A stretch of 64,000 bases of DNA, taken from the NCBI GenBank assembly GCA_965263105.1, contig CBDHGL010000003.1, positions 2,170,001-2,234,000 on the forward strand, in the 5' to 3' direction. The position numbers and the translations under genes are program-made. Below the pieces are notes generated by a model. That model saw only the letters and a program-made list of their open reading frames with translations. It did not search any database and was not told the origin of the DNA. The DNA is from JBCCTX01 sp965263105. GTDB lineage: Bacteria; Bacteroidota; Bacteroidia; J057. Of the stretch, positions 1 to 8,666 are shown in pieces; within the stretch, counting starts at the first letter, position 1, and the number at the start of each line of letters is the position of its first letter.

Positions 1-701
1 GACTGAAATTTCAAGTAGGACAAATGGGCATTTTCCCCCACAAATATTTCTGAAACGGAGTTTCTGAGGGTAGGCTGTTCCCCTAAGGAGTGGAAGCTTT
101 CAATCACTTGGAATTGACTTCCGGGCTCAGCCAAGAATAAATTCCTATGCTGAATACTGGTTTCCGTACCTGTCGGACTAGTACTGAGGTGTAATAAATG
201 TATCGGGGCTTTCCCTTGCGTATTCTTTGAGCCAATGATGCACATCCCATTATGGATGTACAGCGAGTTGATGGCCGTAAAAATATTGGTTTCTACCTGG
301 ATTAAGGAGCCCGCATATTCTTTAAAGGTTTCCAATACCTCTCCTGAGAGTTCATTCAGAGGAACTATACGGAGAAGTTCTTTGTTATGTTGAATTCTGG
401 AAAGGTCTGGAGAATACACGCCATTTAAGAACACACAGATATCTGCTTCCAGATCGGGTATCAGATAAGGTTCAATGGAGGCCAGTTCAAATGTCTCACC
501 TGGAAGGTAATTTTTACTCACCAAAGGTTTAACGGAGGTATAACGCCATTCTTCCCACTTCTTACCGGGAAATTCGAGTTGAGTTAGCGCTCTTGTGGCT
601 ACTTGAGAAAGTGGCAACAGCGAATTAACCCCATTTTTTGACCTAGGGATAAGGCCTGCAACAAAATTTTCTTTTATGCTATTATTTACACTACTGGCCA
701 T
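1..701 (-). CDS. sufD: Fe-S cluster assembly protein SufD, N-terminal part (cut by window edge)
   Basis: The reading frame opens at the ATG at 701 (minus strand) and runs off the left end without a stop, so only about the first 233 residues are present. The translation contains EFPGKKWEEWRYTSVKPL near the N-terminus, the usual SufD 'P..K.E.WRYT' region, then the start of the beta-helix core. An AAGGAAGAAG purine stretch lies just before the start. SufD partners SufB and SufC in the SufBC2D scaffold that builds [Fe-S] clusters in the cytoplasm. It follows sufC by 33 nt on the same strand, giving the order sufB-sufC-sufD. Family assignment rests on both the sequence and the operon. Confidence 0.9.
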   Translation of the reverse strand, partial: MASSVNNSIKENFVAGLIPRSKNGVNSLLPLSQVATRALTQLEFPGKKWEEWRYTSVKPLVSKNYLPGETFELASIEPYLIPDLEADICVFLNGVYSPDLSRIQHNKELLRIVPLNELSGEVLETFKEYAGSLIQVETNIFTAINSLYIHNGMCIIGSKNTQGKAPIHLLHLSTSPTGTETSIQHRNLFLAEPGSQFQVIESFHSLGEQPTLRNSVSEIFVGENAHLSYLKFQ

Positions 702-734
702 ATAGATCTTCTTCCTTGAAATAGGTAAAATTGA

Positions 735-1490
735 TTAAACTGAAGGGATATCTGCTTTGAGCCAGTCATATCCCTTTTCCTCAAGTTCTAGCGCCAACTC
801 CTTTGTGCCAGATTTAATGATCTTGCCATCGTGCATGACGTGGACGAAATCAGGGACGATGTAGTCCAGAAGACGTTGGTAGTGTGTGATGATCAAAAAT
901 CCTTTGTCCTCACTTCTCAGAGAATTTACGGCTTGGGAAACGATGCGTAAGGCATCAATGTCAAGTCCAGAATCAGTTTCATCCAAAATGCAAAAAGTGG
1001 GTTCCAACATGGCCATCTGGAAGATTTCATTTCGCTTTTTTTCTCCTCCAGAAAAACCTTCATTCACAGCCCGTTTAGTCAAACTGGAATCCAGTTCTAC
1101 AATTTTCTTCTTTTCATTCATGAGTTTGAGAAATTCCCCAGCGCTAAGGGCTTCCTGTCCGCGGTATTCACGAACTGCATTGAGAGAAGTACGGAGAAAA
1201 TTCACCATGCTTACCCCGGGTATCTCTACGGGATATTGGAAGGCTAAGAAGAGGCCTTCGCCGGCACGTTCATCTGGATCCATGTCCAGCAAGTCTTTAC
1301 CATGGAAATCCACAGAACCTTGCAGCACTTCATAATCTTCTCTTCCTGCTAAAACAGCGGAAAGGGTACTTTTACCTGAGCCATTAGGCCCCATAATGGC
1401 GTGAACTTCTCCTCCTTTTATCTCCAGGTTAACTCCCTTCAATATTTTCTTATCCTCTATTGAGGCATGTAGATCTTTTATAGAAAGCAT
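735..1490 (-). CDS. sufC: Fe-S cluster assembly ATPase SufC
   Basis: 251-residue ABC-type ATPase without membrane segments, the normal SufC size. Visible motifs: Walker A GPNGSGKST at residues 34-42, Q-loop in LAFQYPVEIPGVS, signature FSGGEKKRNEI and Walker B CILDETDSGLD. The SufC-specific 'SGGEKKRNEIFQM' variant of the ABC signature separates it from importers and exporters. In the SufBC2D complex SufC hydrolyses ATP to drive cluster assembly on SufB/SufD. It lies between sufB (53 nt gap) and sufD (33 nt gap), so the three are probably co-transcribed. Confidence 0.96.
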   Translation of the reverse strand: MLSIKDLHASIEDKKILKGVNLEIKGGEVHAIMGPNGSGKSTLSAVLAGREDYEVLQGSVDFHGKDLLDMDPDERAGEGLFLAFQYPVEIPGVSMVNFLRTSLNAVREYRGQEALSAGEFLKLMNEKKKIVELDSSLTKRAVNEGFSGGEKKRNEIFQMAMLEPTFCILDETDSGLDIDALRIVSQAVNSLRSEDKGFLIITHYQRLLDYIVPDFVHVMHDGKIIKSGTKELALELEEKGYDWLKADIPSV

Positions 1491-1543
1491 TATCGTATAT
1501 CGTTGATTTTGGTTTGTTTGATCTTAAATGGCTTGGTATTGAA

Positions 1544-3022
1544 TTAGCCTACACTTCCTTCCAAACTGATGGAGAGGAGCTTCTGGGCTTCCACGGCAAA
1601 TTCCATAGGAAGTTGATTCAATACTTCCTTGGCATAGCCGTTGACTATCAGTCCAACAGCTTTTTCTGTATCAATGCCCCGTTGGTTACAATAGAAGATT
1701 TGATCTTCCCCAATTTTTGAGGTGGTCGCTTCGTGCTCTACCTGTCCCGTAGGATTGGATACTTCTATATAGGGGAAGGTGTGTGCTCCACAGGTATCGC
1801 CTATAAGCAGGCTGTCGCACTGGGAGAAATTTCGCGCATTCTGAGCTCCCTTCATTATTTTTACCAGACCTCTGTAGCTATTATGGCTTTTTCCAGCAGA
1901 TATTCCTTTAGAAACGATAATGCTTCGGGTATTTTTTCCCATATGTATCATCTTTGTTCCTGTATCAGCTTGCTGGATACCATTGGTAACGGCAACGGAA
2001 TAAAATTCCCCTTCGGAATTATCTCCTCTCAAGATCACGCTAGGGTATTTCCAGGTGATGGCGGAGCCTGTTTCCACCTGGGTCCAGGAAATTTTGGACC
2101 GAGGACCTTCACAAAGTCCTCGCTTGGTTACAAAATTGTATATTCCTCCTTTTCCCGTTTCTGGATCTCCAGGATACCAATTTTGTACGGTAGAGTATTT
2201 AATTTCCGCGTCTTCCTTGGCAACGAGTTCAACCACGGCAGCGTGGAGTTGGTTTTCATCCCTGATAGGGGCTGTACATCCTTCCAAGTAGCTTACATAA
2301 CTCCCTTCTTCAGCCACAATGAGGGTTCGTTCAAACTGCCCGGTATTTTGCTCGTTGATACGGAAGTAGGTAGAGAGTTCCATGGGACAGCGGACTCCTT
2401 TAGGAATGTAGACAAAAGAACCATCCGTAAATACAGCTGCATTCAACGCAGCGTAGTAATTATCTGTATGGGGTACAACTTTCCCCATATACTTACGCAC
2501 CAGTTCTGGATGCTCTTGGAGAGCCTCATTGAAGGAACAAAATATAATGCCTACTTCTGCTAACTTCTCCTTGTAAGTAGTCTTAATAGAGACACTATCC
2601 ACCACCGCATCTACGGCTACTCCTGAAAGTACCTTTTGCTCTTCGAGGGAAATTCCCAATTTTTCGAAAGTTTTGAGCAGCTCGGGGTCTACCTGATCTA
2701 GGCTTTCTAAAACGGGCTTTTTCTTGGGAGCGGCATAGTATATAATGTCCTGAAAATTTATTTTGGGGTACTGGATGTGAGCCCATTCGGGTTCCTCCAT
2801 CTTCAACCAATGGGCATAGGCTCTAAGTCGGTAATCAAGCATAAATTCAGGCTCATTTTTCTTCGCCGAAATATACCTGATTATGCCTTCGTTAAGCCCT
2901 TTCGGAGCCTTTTCGGATTCTACATCAGTAACAAAGCCGTATTTATATTTTTGGGCAGTTGTAACCTCCTGGATGATTTGCTCATCTCTACTCAACTCTG
3001 CGGATACCGTGTTATCGGGCAT
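1544..3022 (-). CDS. sufB: Fe-S cluster assembly protein SufB
   Basis: 492 residues, close to the usual ~480 of SufB. The N-terminal YKYGFVTDVESEKAPKGLNE and ISAKKNEPEFMLDYRLRAY stretches, the ASYVSYLEGCTAPIRDENQLHAAVVEL-like core (here starting GSYVSYLEGC) and the C-terminal GIDTEKAVGLIVNGYAKE are hallmark SufB segments. SufB is the scaffold on which the nascent Fe-S cluster is assembled. It is the first gene of the minus-strand suf operon. Its start faces the ilv leader across a ~200-nt gap, so both promoters must lie in 3023-3226. No sufA, sufS or sufE is visible in the window; they may lie beyond the left edge. Confidence 0.97.
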   Translation of the reverse strand: MPDNTVSAELSRDEQIIQEVTTAQKYKYGFVTDVESEKAPKGLNEGIIRYISAKKNEPEFMLDYRLRAYAHWLKMEEPEWAHIQYPKINFQDIIYYAAPKKKPVLESLDQVDPELLKTFEKLGISLEEQKVLSGVAVDAVVDSVSIKTTYKEKLAEVGIIFCSFNEALQEHPELVRKYMGKVVPHTDNYYAALNAAVFTDGSFVYIPKGVRCPMELSTYFRINEQNTGQFERTLIVAEEGSYVSYLEGCTAPIRDENQLHAAVVELVAKEDAEIKYSTVQNWYPGDPETGKGGIYNFVTKRGLCEGPRSKISWTQVETGSAITWKYPSVILRGDNSEGEFYSVAVTNGIQQADTGTKMIHMGKNTRSIIVSKGISAGKSHNSYRGLVKIMKGAQNARNFSQCDSLLIGDTCGAHTFPYIEVSNPTGQVEHEATTSKIGEDQIFYCNQRGIDTEKAVGLIVNGYAKEVLNQLPMEFAVEAQKLLSISLEGSVG

Positions 3023-3226
3023 AGGTTCTAATTATTTAGAATAATTCCAATTAAGTAACGACTCTAAAGATCGAATTGTTAGGGCAAACTGCCAAATTTC
3101 GTAAAAAGATTGGCGGCAAAGATCTAAAAATTCCCCATGCAACCTAATGTATGAGGTTAAAAGTTTTAAGAAATTTTGGATTTTTCATTAATGATTTTGA
3201 ATTTTAGCGAAATTTGCACGAAAATC

Positions 3227-3289
3227 ATGTTTTCATTGAAAAATATATCCATTCTTATTCTTAGTGTCGTGCTCGTGATTATTCACTGA
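3227..3289 (+). CDS. Putative branched-chain amino acid leader peptide of the ilv operon
   Basis: A 20-codon ORF, ATG to TGA, with the product MFSLKNISILILSVVLVIIH. Twelve of the 20 residues are Ile, Leu or Val, eleven of them within residues 7-19, and the ORF ends 24 nt before a strong hairpin. ilvD begins 124 nt after its stop. This is the arrangement of ilv leader peptides in enterobacteria, where ribosome stalling at Ile/Leu/Val codons prevents a terminator from forming. The ORF, its composition and its position are seen directly; the attenuation role is inference. No clear Shine-Dalgarno is visible, which is common in Bacteroidota. A short hydrophobic ORF by chance is the alternative, but position and hairpin argue against it. 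Confidence 0.75.
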   Translation: MFSLKNISILILSVVLVIIH

Positions 3290-3312
3290 GGATGGCTTAT
3301 ATGGATTATTTT

Positions 3313-3350
3313 TATTGGCCATTCTCTAGTGAGAGTGGCCAATAGTTTTA
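3313..3350 (+). terminator. Candidate attenuator hairpin upstream of ilvD
   Basis: Arms 3313-3326 (TATTGGCCATTCTC) and 3331-3344 (GAGAGTGGCCAATA) form a 14-bp stem with one G-U wobble and a 4-nt TAGT loop. GTTTTA follows at 3345-3350. The hairpin is 24 nt after the leader-peptide stop and ~63 nt before ilvD, as expected for an intrinsic terminator used in attenuation. The T-tract is short, so termination may be partial. An alternative pairing that would break the stem is possible between 3291-3297 and 3317-3323. Confidence 0.7.
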
Positions 3351-3413
3351 TAGTGAGTTTCCCTTTTGGAATGTGAATCTGTGCTAACTTAAGGCCTGCT
3401 ACTTTTAAGAATT

Positions 3414-5087
3414 ATGACATTAAACACTTACAGCAAACGACTTACACAAGATGACAGCCAGCCAGCATCTCAAGCGATGTTGTATGGGGTAGGGCTTAGT
3501 GAAGAGGATATGCAAAAAGCCCAGGTAGGGATAGTGAGTACGGGCTACGAGGGCAATACCTGCAATATGCATTTGAATGGTTTGGCGGAAGAGGTGAAAG
3601 CCGGCGTCACTCAAGCAGATCTTATAGGCCTTATTTTTCACACCATAGGGGTCAGCGATGGAATTTCTATGGGCACAGATGGGATGCGCTATTCTTTGCC
3701 TTCTCGCGATCTTATTGCAGATTCTATTGAAACTGTGGTGAGTGCCCAATGGTATGATGCCATTATACCCGTTGTGGGGTGCGATAAAAATATGCCGGGA
3801 GCGATGATGGCTCTTGGTCGCCTCAATAGGCCTTCCATTTTGGTTTATGGGGGAACCATTGCTTCAGGTACCTATCAGGATCGTAAGTTGAACATTGTAT
3901 CGGCGTTTGAGGCTTGGGGAGAGCGGGTAGCCGGGAAAATAACTCCTGAAGACTTTAAAGAGATTGTCAAAGCTTCTTGTCCAGGTGCTGGAGCTTGTGG
4001 AGGAATGTATACAGCCAATACCATGGCCTCTGCTATCGAAGCCCTAGGGATGTGTCTTCCCTATGGTTCTTCTAATCCTGCTACGAGTTCTGACAAACAA
4101 AGAGAGTGCGTAGAAGTTGGCAAGGCCATCCGCATCGTTATGGAAAAGAATCTGCTTCCCCGGGACATTATGACCTTTGAGGCCTTTGAAAACGCCTTGA
4201 AGACCGTAATGGTGCTGGGAGGGTCAACCAATGCAGTGCTCCATCTCATAGCCATGGCCAAATCTGTTTCCGTCCCTATTACCCTAGACGACTTTCAGCG
4301 AATCAGTGATGAAACTCCTTTATTGGCTGATATGAAGCCTAGTGGCAAATATTTAATGGAGGATTTACATGTCGCGGGGGGGACTCCTGCTGTTATGAAA
4401 ATGATGCTAGAAGAAGGGATGTTACATGGAAGTTGTATGACAGTAACGGGGAAAACGCTTGAGGAGAATTTAGAATCTATTCCTGGCCTTGCAGCCGGTC
4501 AAAAGATTATTCACTCTTTATCGCAACCCATTAAGGATTCCGGGCATTTACAAATATTGTATGGAAATCTTGCTTCCGAGGGATCTGTCGCCAAGATAAC
4601 TGGCAAGGAAGGATTGAAGTTTGAAGGGCAGGCTAAGGTATTTGATAGTGAAAAGGAGGCAAATGAAGCCATCGGTAAGGGGGGCGTGGTCTCCGGAGAT
4701 GTAGTGGTTATACGCTATTCAGGACCCAAGGGTGGGCCTGGCATGCCTGAAATGTTAAAACCTACCTCTGCCATTATGGGCGCCGGCTTGGGTTCTTCGG
4801 TTGCGCTCATTACAGATGGGCGATTTTCTGGAGGCACCCATGGTTTTGTAGTAGGTCATATCAGCCCAGAGGCTTTTGTTGGGGGGCTTATTGGCCTGTT
4901 AAAAGATGGGGATAGAATCACGATTGATGCAGAAGATAACCTTTTGCAAGTACACTTGTCTGAGGAGGAAATTGCAGCGCGAAAGAAAAATTGGGAACTT
5001 CCCAACTCCACTATTGAGAGAGGTGCCCTGAATAAATACAGAAAACTCGTTTCTTCTGCTTCTGAAGGATGTGTGACAGATGAATAA
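3414..5087 (+). CDS. ilvD: Dihydroxy-acid dehydratase IlvD
   Basis: 557 residues, full length for the IlvD/Edd family. It dehydrates 2,3-dihydroxy-isovalerate and -methylvalerate to the 2-keto acids, the third step of valine/isoleucine synthesis. The three cluster-binding cysteine contexts are visible: GNTCNMH, GCDKNMPGAMMA and CPGAGACGGMYTANTM. The C-terminal GPKGGPGMPEML and TDGRFSGGTHG motifs are also typical of the family. It is the first structural gene after the leader peptide and hairpin, and is followed 44 nt later by ilvB. The start is the ATG at 3414. Confidence 0.97.
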   Translation: MTLNTYSKRLTQDDSQPASQAMLYGVGLSEEDMQKAQVGIVSTGYEGNTCNMHLNGLAEEVKAGVTQADLIGLIFHTIGVSDGISMGTDGMRYSLPSRDLIADSIETVVSAQWYDAIIPVVGCDKNMPGAMMALGRLNRPSILVYGGTIASGTYQDRKLNIVSAFEAWGERVAGKITPEDFKEIVKASCPGAGACGGMYTANTMASAIEALGMCLPYGSSNPATSSDKQRECVEVGKAIRIVMEKNLLPRDIMTFEAFENALKTVMVLGGSTNAVLHLIAMAKSVSVPITLDDFQRISDETPLLADMKPSGKYLMEDLHVAGGTPAVMKMMLEEGMLHGSCMTVTGKTLEENLESIPGLAAGQKIIHSLSQPIKDSGHLQILYGNLASEGSVAKITGKEGLKFEGQAKVFDSEKEANEAIGKGGVVSGDVVVIRYSGPKGGPGMPEMLKPTSAIMGAGLGSSVALITDGRFSGGTHGFVVGHISPEAFVGGLIGLLKDGDRITIDAEDNLLQVHLSEEEIAARKKNWELPNSTIERGALNKYRKLVSSASEGCVTDE

Positions 5088-5131
5088 GTCTCCCATCAAA
5101 TTTTTTTATCAAACTTTGAACAAGGAAAGAG

Positions 5132-6874
5132 ATGTCTAATAAAACTGTGTTGTCTAAGAATTCTCGAAAATGGCAAGATTTTGAGAATAAAACAGTTAAT
5201 GGAGCCGAAGCGGTAATTTTATCCCTTCTTGCAGAAGGCGTAGATACCATTTTTGGCTATCCTGGAGGAGCCATTATGCCAGTGTATGATGCTTTATACG
5301 ATTACCAAGATCAACTAAAGCATCTTCTGGTGCGTCATGAGCAGGGAGCCACCCATGCCGCACAAGGGTATGCTCGGGTCGAGCACCGTGCAGGAGTTTG
5401 TCTGGTTACGTCAGGGCCTGGAGCGACCAACTTGCTAACAGGCATTGCCGATGCCATGATTGATTCGACTCCTATGGTATGTCTGTGTGGGCAGGTACCC
5501 CAAAAGCTTCTTGGAACGGATGCCTTTCAGGAAACAGATATCATCAGTATGACCATGTCCGTCACCAAATGGTCCTATCAGGTTACACGACCGGAAGAAA
5601 TTCCCGGTGCAATAGCCCAGGCTTTTTACGTAGCAGAAAGTGGCCGTCCAGGCCCTGTGGTGGTGGATCTTTGTAAAAATGCCCAGATAGGCGAACTGAA
5701 TTTTACCTATGAAAAATGTAAATCCATCAGGAGCTATATTCCCGTTCCAAAGATGGAAACGGATAGGATTCAGGAAGCAGCAGATTTGATCAACGCTGCT
5801 CAAAAGCCCTTTGTTTTGGCAGGGCATGGTATCCTTCTCTCGAAGGCTCAGGAGTCTTTCCGTACCTTTATTGAAAAAGCAGGGATTCCCGTTGGGATGA
5901 CCTTGCAAGGGCTTTCTGCTTTTCCAACGGATCATCCCTTGAATATGGGTATGTTGGGTATGCATGGCAATTATGCCCCCAATGTTATGACCAATCAGTG
6001 TGATTTACTGATTGCGATAGGGATGCGTTTTGACGACCGGGTAACCGGGGATACGTCTCGGTATGCCACACAGGCCAAGGTAATACACCTTGAGATTGAC
6101 AAATCAGAAATTGATAAAATCATCAAGGCGGATGTCCCCCTCTTGGGAGATGCTGATGCGCTGCTGAAAGAGCTTACTCCTTTAATTAAGGAAAAGAGAT
6201 ATCCTGATTGGATTGAGGGCTTTAAGGCCTGTGACAAACAGGAATATGAAAAGGTAATTCATCGTGATTTGTACCCCACCGAAGGTAAAATACGGATGGG
6301 AGAAGTGGTGCGTTTGATTTCGGAAAAAACACAAGGGAAGGCGATTGTGGTTACGGATGTCGGCCAGCACCAAATGGCCACCGCCCGATACTACAACTAC
6401 AAGGATACAGATGGCTGGGTATCTTCAGGAGGATTAGGAACTATGGGCTTTGCCCTACCGGCTGCTTTCGGGGCAAAAATTGCCAAACCCGAACGAGAAG
6501 TAGTTGCTGTAATAGGAGATGGGGCCTTCCAGATGACGATTCAGGAGTTGGGCTGCCTGGTTCAGAATAATACAGCAGTTAAGGTTTTTGTCCTCAATAA
6601 CAATTTCCTAGGAATGGTTAGGCAATGGCAGCAGCTGTTTTTCGATCGTCGTTACTCTTTTACTGAGTTAATGAATCCCGATTTCATCCAGATTGCCAAA
6701 GGATATGGCATGGAAGGACTTCGAGTAGAGCAACGCGCCGATCTGGAGGCTTCTATTGAGCAGGCTCTAGCGTTTGATGGCCCCTTTTTACTGGATATAA
6801 GGGTAGAAAAGGAAGAAAATGTATTTCCTATGGTTCCGAGTGGAGCCTGTGTATCCGATATACGACTCGAATAA
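5132..6874 (+). CDS. ilvB: Acetolactate synthase large (catalytic) subunit
   Basis: 580 residues with the TPP-enzyme layout. The N-terminal pyrimidine-binding domain has FGYPGGAIMPVYD and the cofactor-activating Glu in LLVRHEQGATHAAQGYAR. A central FAD-type domain follows, then a C-terminal TPP-binding motif that starts GDGAFQMTIQELG and ends in NNNFLGMVRQWQ. It condenses two pyruvates, or pyruvate with 2-ketobutyrate, the first common step of branched-chain amino acid synthesis. The ATG at 5132 follows a good AAGGAAAGAG ribosome-binding site. The regulatory subunit gene starts 10 nt after its stop. Confidence 0.97.
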   Translation: MSNKTVLSKNSRKWQDFENKTVNGAEAVILSLLAEGVDTIFGYPGGAIMPVYDALYDYQDQLKHLLVRHEQGATHAAQGYARVEHRAGVCLVTSGPGATNLLTGIADAMIDSTPMVCLCGQVPQKLLGTDAFQETDIISMTMSVTKWSYQVTRPEEIPGAIAQAFYVAESGRPGPVVVDLCKNAQIGELNFTYEKCKSIRSYIPVPKMETDRIQEAADLINAAQKPFVLAGHGILLSKAQESFRTFIEKAGIPVGMTLQGLSAFPTDHPLNMGMLGMHGNYAPNVMTNQCDLLIAIGMRFDDRVTGDTSRYATQAKVIHLEIDKSEIDKIIKADVPLLGDADALLKELTPLIKEKRYPDWIEGFKACDKQEYEKVIHRDLYPTEGKIRMGEVVRLISEKTQGKAIVVTDVGQHQMATARYYNYKDTDGWVSSGGLGTMGFALPAAFGAKIAKPEREVVAVIGDGAFQMTIQELGCLVQNNTAVKVFVLNNNFLGMVRQWQQLFFDRRYSFTELMNPDFIQIAKGYGMEGLRVEQRADLEASIEQALAFDGPFLLDIRVEKEENVFPMVPSGACVSDIRLE

Positions 6875-6884
6875 ATTCACCACC

Positions 6885-7409
6885 ATGAATGAGGTTAAAT
6901 CATATACCATTTCTGTTTTTACAGAAAATTTGCCTGGGCTTCTCCACCGAATTACGACTGTTTTTACCAGGAGAAAAATTAACCTGGATAGTTTTACAGC
7001 TTCTGAATCTGAGGTAGAGGGGATTTACCGCTTTACCATTGTGGTGAGAATGACCTATGAGGATGTGTATAAAATTGTTAAGCAATTGGATAAGATAATT
7101 GGGGTATTCAATGCCTACTTGCATAGTGAAGAAGGCGTGGTACACCAAGAGGTGGCCTTATATAAGATGGCGACAAAAACCTTGGTAAATGGCAATGTGG
7201 AGGACATTATTCGCAAACACAATGCACGGATATTGACAGTCGAGCCCGATTATTTGGTTATTGAGCGTACGGGGAAGCACGAAGAGATCCAGGAACTTTT
7301 GATCGCACTTAAACCCTATGGGGTACTGGAATTTGCGAGGTCTGGTTTGGTATCGGTGATGAAAAGAAATTATAGCTTAGATAAATACATCCACAAGCTG
7401 GATGCCTAA
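6885..7409 (+). CDS. ilvN: Acetolactate synthase small (regulatory) subunit
   Basis: 174 residues from the ATG at 6885. A longer frame starts inside ilvB, but homology begins only at SYTISVFTENLPGLLHRITTVFTRRKINLDS, which is the start of the N-terminal ACT domain, so the internal ATG is chosen. The ACT domain covers roughly residues 5-80. The C-terminal part with HEEIQELLIALKPYGVLEFARSG is typical of IlvN/IlvH. This subunit confers valine feedback inhibition and raises activity of the large subunit. It sits 10 nt after ilvB and 54 nt before ilvC, within one transcription unit. Confidence 0.95.
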   Translation: MNEVKSYTISVFTENLPGLLHRITTVFTRRKINLDSFTASESEVEGIYRFTIVVRMTYEDVYKIVKQLDKIIGVFNAYLHSEEGVVHQEVALYKMATKTLVNGNVEDIIRKHNARILTVEPDYLVIERTGKHEEIQELLIALKPYGVLEFARSGLVSVMKRNYSLDKYIHKLDA

Positions 7410-7463
7410 AAAAGTACATTCTAATAATTACAAACTTTAAACTGAATATCAACACGCAGTATT

Positions 7464-8501
7464 ATGGCAAAAATTGACTTTGGCGGTGTGATCGAAGATG
7501 TTGTCACCCGAGATGAATTAAGTTTGGACAGGGCCCGTGAGATTCTTAAGGATGAGGTAATTGCGGTTATTGGCTACGGTGTCCAAGGACCTGGCCAGGC
7601 CTTAAATTTACGTGACAATGGATTCAACGTCATAGTTGGACAAAGGAATCCTTCTAAGTCCTACGATAAAGCCATCGCCGATGGGTGGGAACCTGGGAAG
7701 ACTCTTGTCTCAATTGAAGAGGCGGCTTCCCGAGGAACAATTTTGTGCAATTTATTATCAGATGCAGGCCAGATAGCCCTTTGGCCAACTTTGAAACAGC
7801 ATCTCACTCCGGGGAAAGCTTTGTATTTTTCACATGGCTTTGGTGTTACCTACAATGACCAAACAGGGATAATCCCTCCTGAAGGGGTGGATGTATTTCT
7901 TGTGGCTCCCAAAGGATCGGGAACGAGTTTGAGAAGGCTTTTTGTGGAAGGGCATGGCCTGAATTCCAGTTTTGCCATTTTTCAAGATGCTACTGGTAAT
8001 GCCAGAGATCGCGTATTGGCAATGGGCATTGGAGTAGGCTCTGGGTACTTGTTCGAGACTACTTTTGAAAAAGAAGTATTCAGCGACCTGACGGGTGAAC
8101 GAGGAATTCTCATGGGGGCTTTGGCCGGAGTGATGGAAGCACAGTACAATTTACTAAGAGCAAAGGGACATTCTCCTTCAGAATCCTTTAATGAAACTGT
8201 AGAGGAACTCACACAGAGTCTGATTCGCTTGGTAGCAGAGAATGGCATGGATTGGATGTATGCCAATTGCTCTACTACGGCGCAAAGAGGTGCCTTGGAT
8301 TGGCGTCATAAATTTCGCGAAGCGGTAGAACCCGTTTTTGAGCAATTATATGAGAGCGTTTCTTCAGGAAATGAAGCCAGGATAGTCATTGAAGCTAACC
8401 GAAAAGAGGATTATCGCGTAAAGCTGGAGGAAGAGCTTACGGAAATACGTGAGTCTGAGATGTGGAAAGCGGGGACAGCTGTTCGGGGACTAAGACCATA
8501 A
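7464..8501 (+). CDS. ilvC: Ketol-acid reductoisomerase (NADP+)
   Basis: 345 residues. An N-terminal Rossmann domain with GYGVQGPGQALNLRDNG is followed by the all-helical KARI domain. Catalytic-region motifs are EVFSDLTGERGILMG and GHSPSESFNETVEELTQSL, then CSTTAQRGALDW. These words recall the fungal mitochondrial enzyme (Ilv5: GHSPSEAFNETVEEATQSL, CSTTARRGALDW) more than the common bacterial class I form. The enzyme converts acetolactate to dihydroxy-isovalerate with NADPH. It is the last gene of the ilvDBNC cluster; no ilvA, ilvE or leu genes are present in the window. Confidence 0.96.
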   Translation: MAKIDFGGVIEDVVTRDELSLDRAREILKDEVIAVIGYGVQGPGQALNLRDNGFNVIVGQRNPSKSYDKAIADGWEPGKTLVSIEEAASRGTILCNLLSDAGQIALWPTLKQHLTPGKALYFSHGFGVTYNDQTGIIPPEGVDVFLVAPKGSGTSLRRLFVEGHGLNSSFAIFQDATGNARDRVLAMGIGVGSGYLFETTFEKEVFSDLTGERGILMGALAGVMEAQYNLLRAKGHSPSESFNETVEELTQSLIRLVAENGMDWMYANCSTTAQRGALDWRHKFREAVEPVFEQLYESVSSGNEARIVIEANRKEDYRVKLEEELTEIRESEMWKAGTAVRGLRP

Positions 8502-8532
8502 GGAGGAAAATAGTCTATAGCCCATAGAATAA

Positions 8533-8588
8533 ATAGGTGAGAGGAGTGAGTATTCGAAAGAGTCTCCCATTATCCTACTCTCACCTAT
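8533..8588. repeat. Inverted repeat between ilvC and ybaB
   Basis: ATAGGTGAGAG at 8533-8543 is mirrored by CTCTCACCTAT at 8578-8588, an 11-bp perfect inverted repeat with a 34-nt loop. There is no T-tract after it, so it is not an obvious terminator. It could be a read-through barrier, an RNA stability element or one of the dispersed intergenic repeats of this genome. Confidence 0.4.
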
Positions 8589-8666
8589 ATACTCGCACCT
8601 CAAAGCTTTTTCTTGTCTGTAGTCTGATAGCAAAAATGTCTATCTTGCAAACAAAATTATAAAGAT

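Noticed and set aside
886..1335. 149-codon frame on the plus strand opposite sufC
   Set aside because: Shadow of the conserved sufC coding sequence; its product is low-complexity and has no recognisable family.
3090..3220. Specific Bacteroidota promoter (-33 TTTG / -7 TAnnTTTG) for suf or ilv
   Set aside because: Only partial matches such as GAAATTTG at 3209-3216 are present, without a convincing -33 partner at the right spacing.
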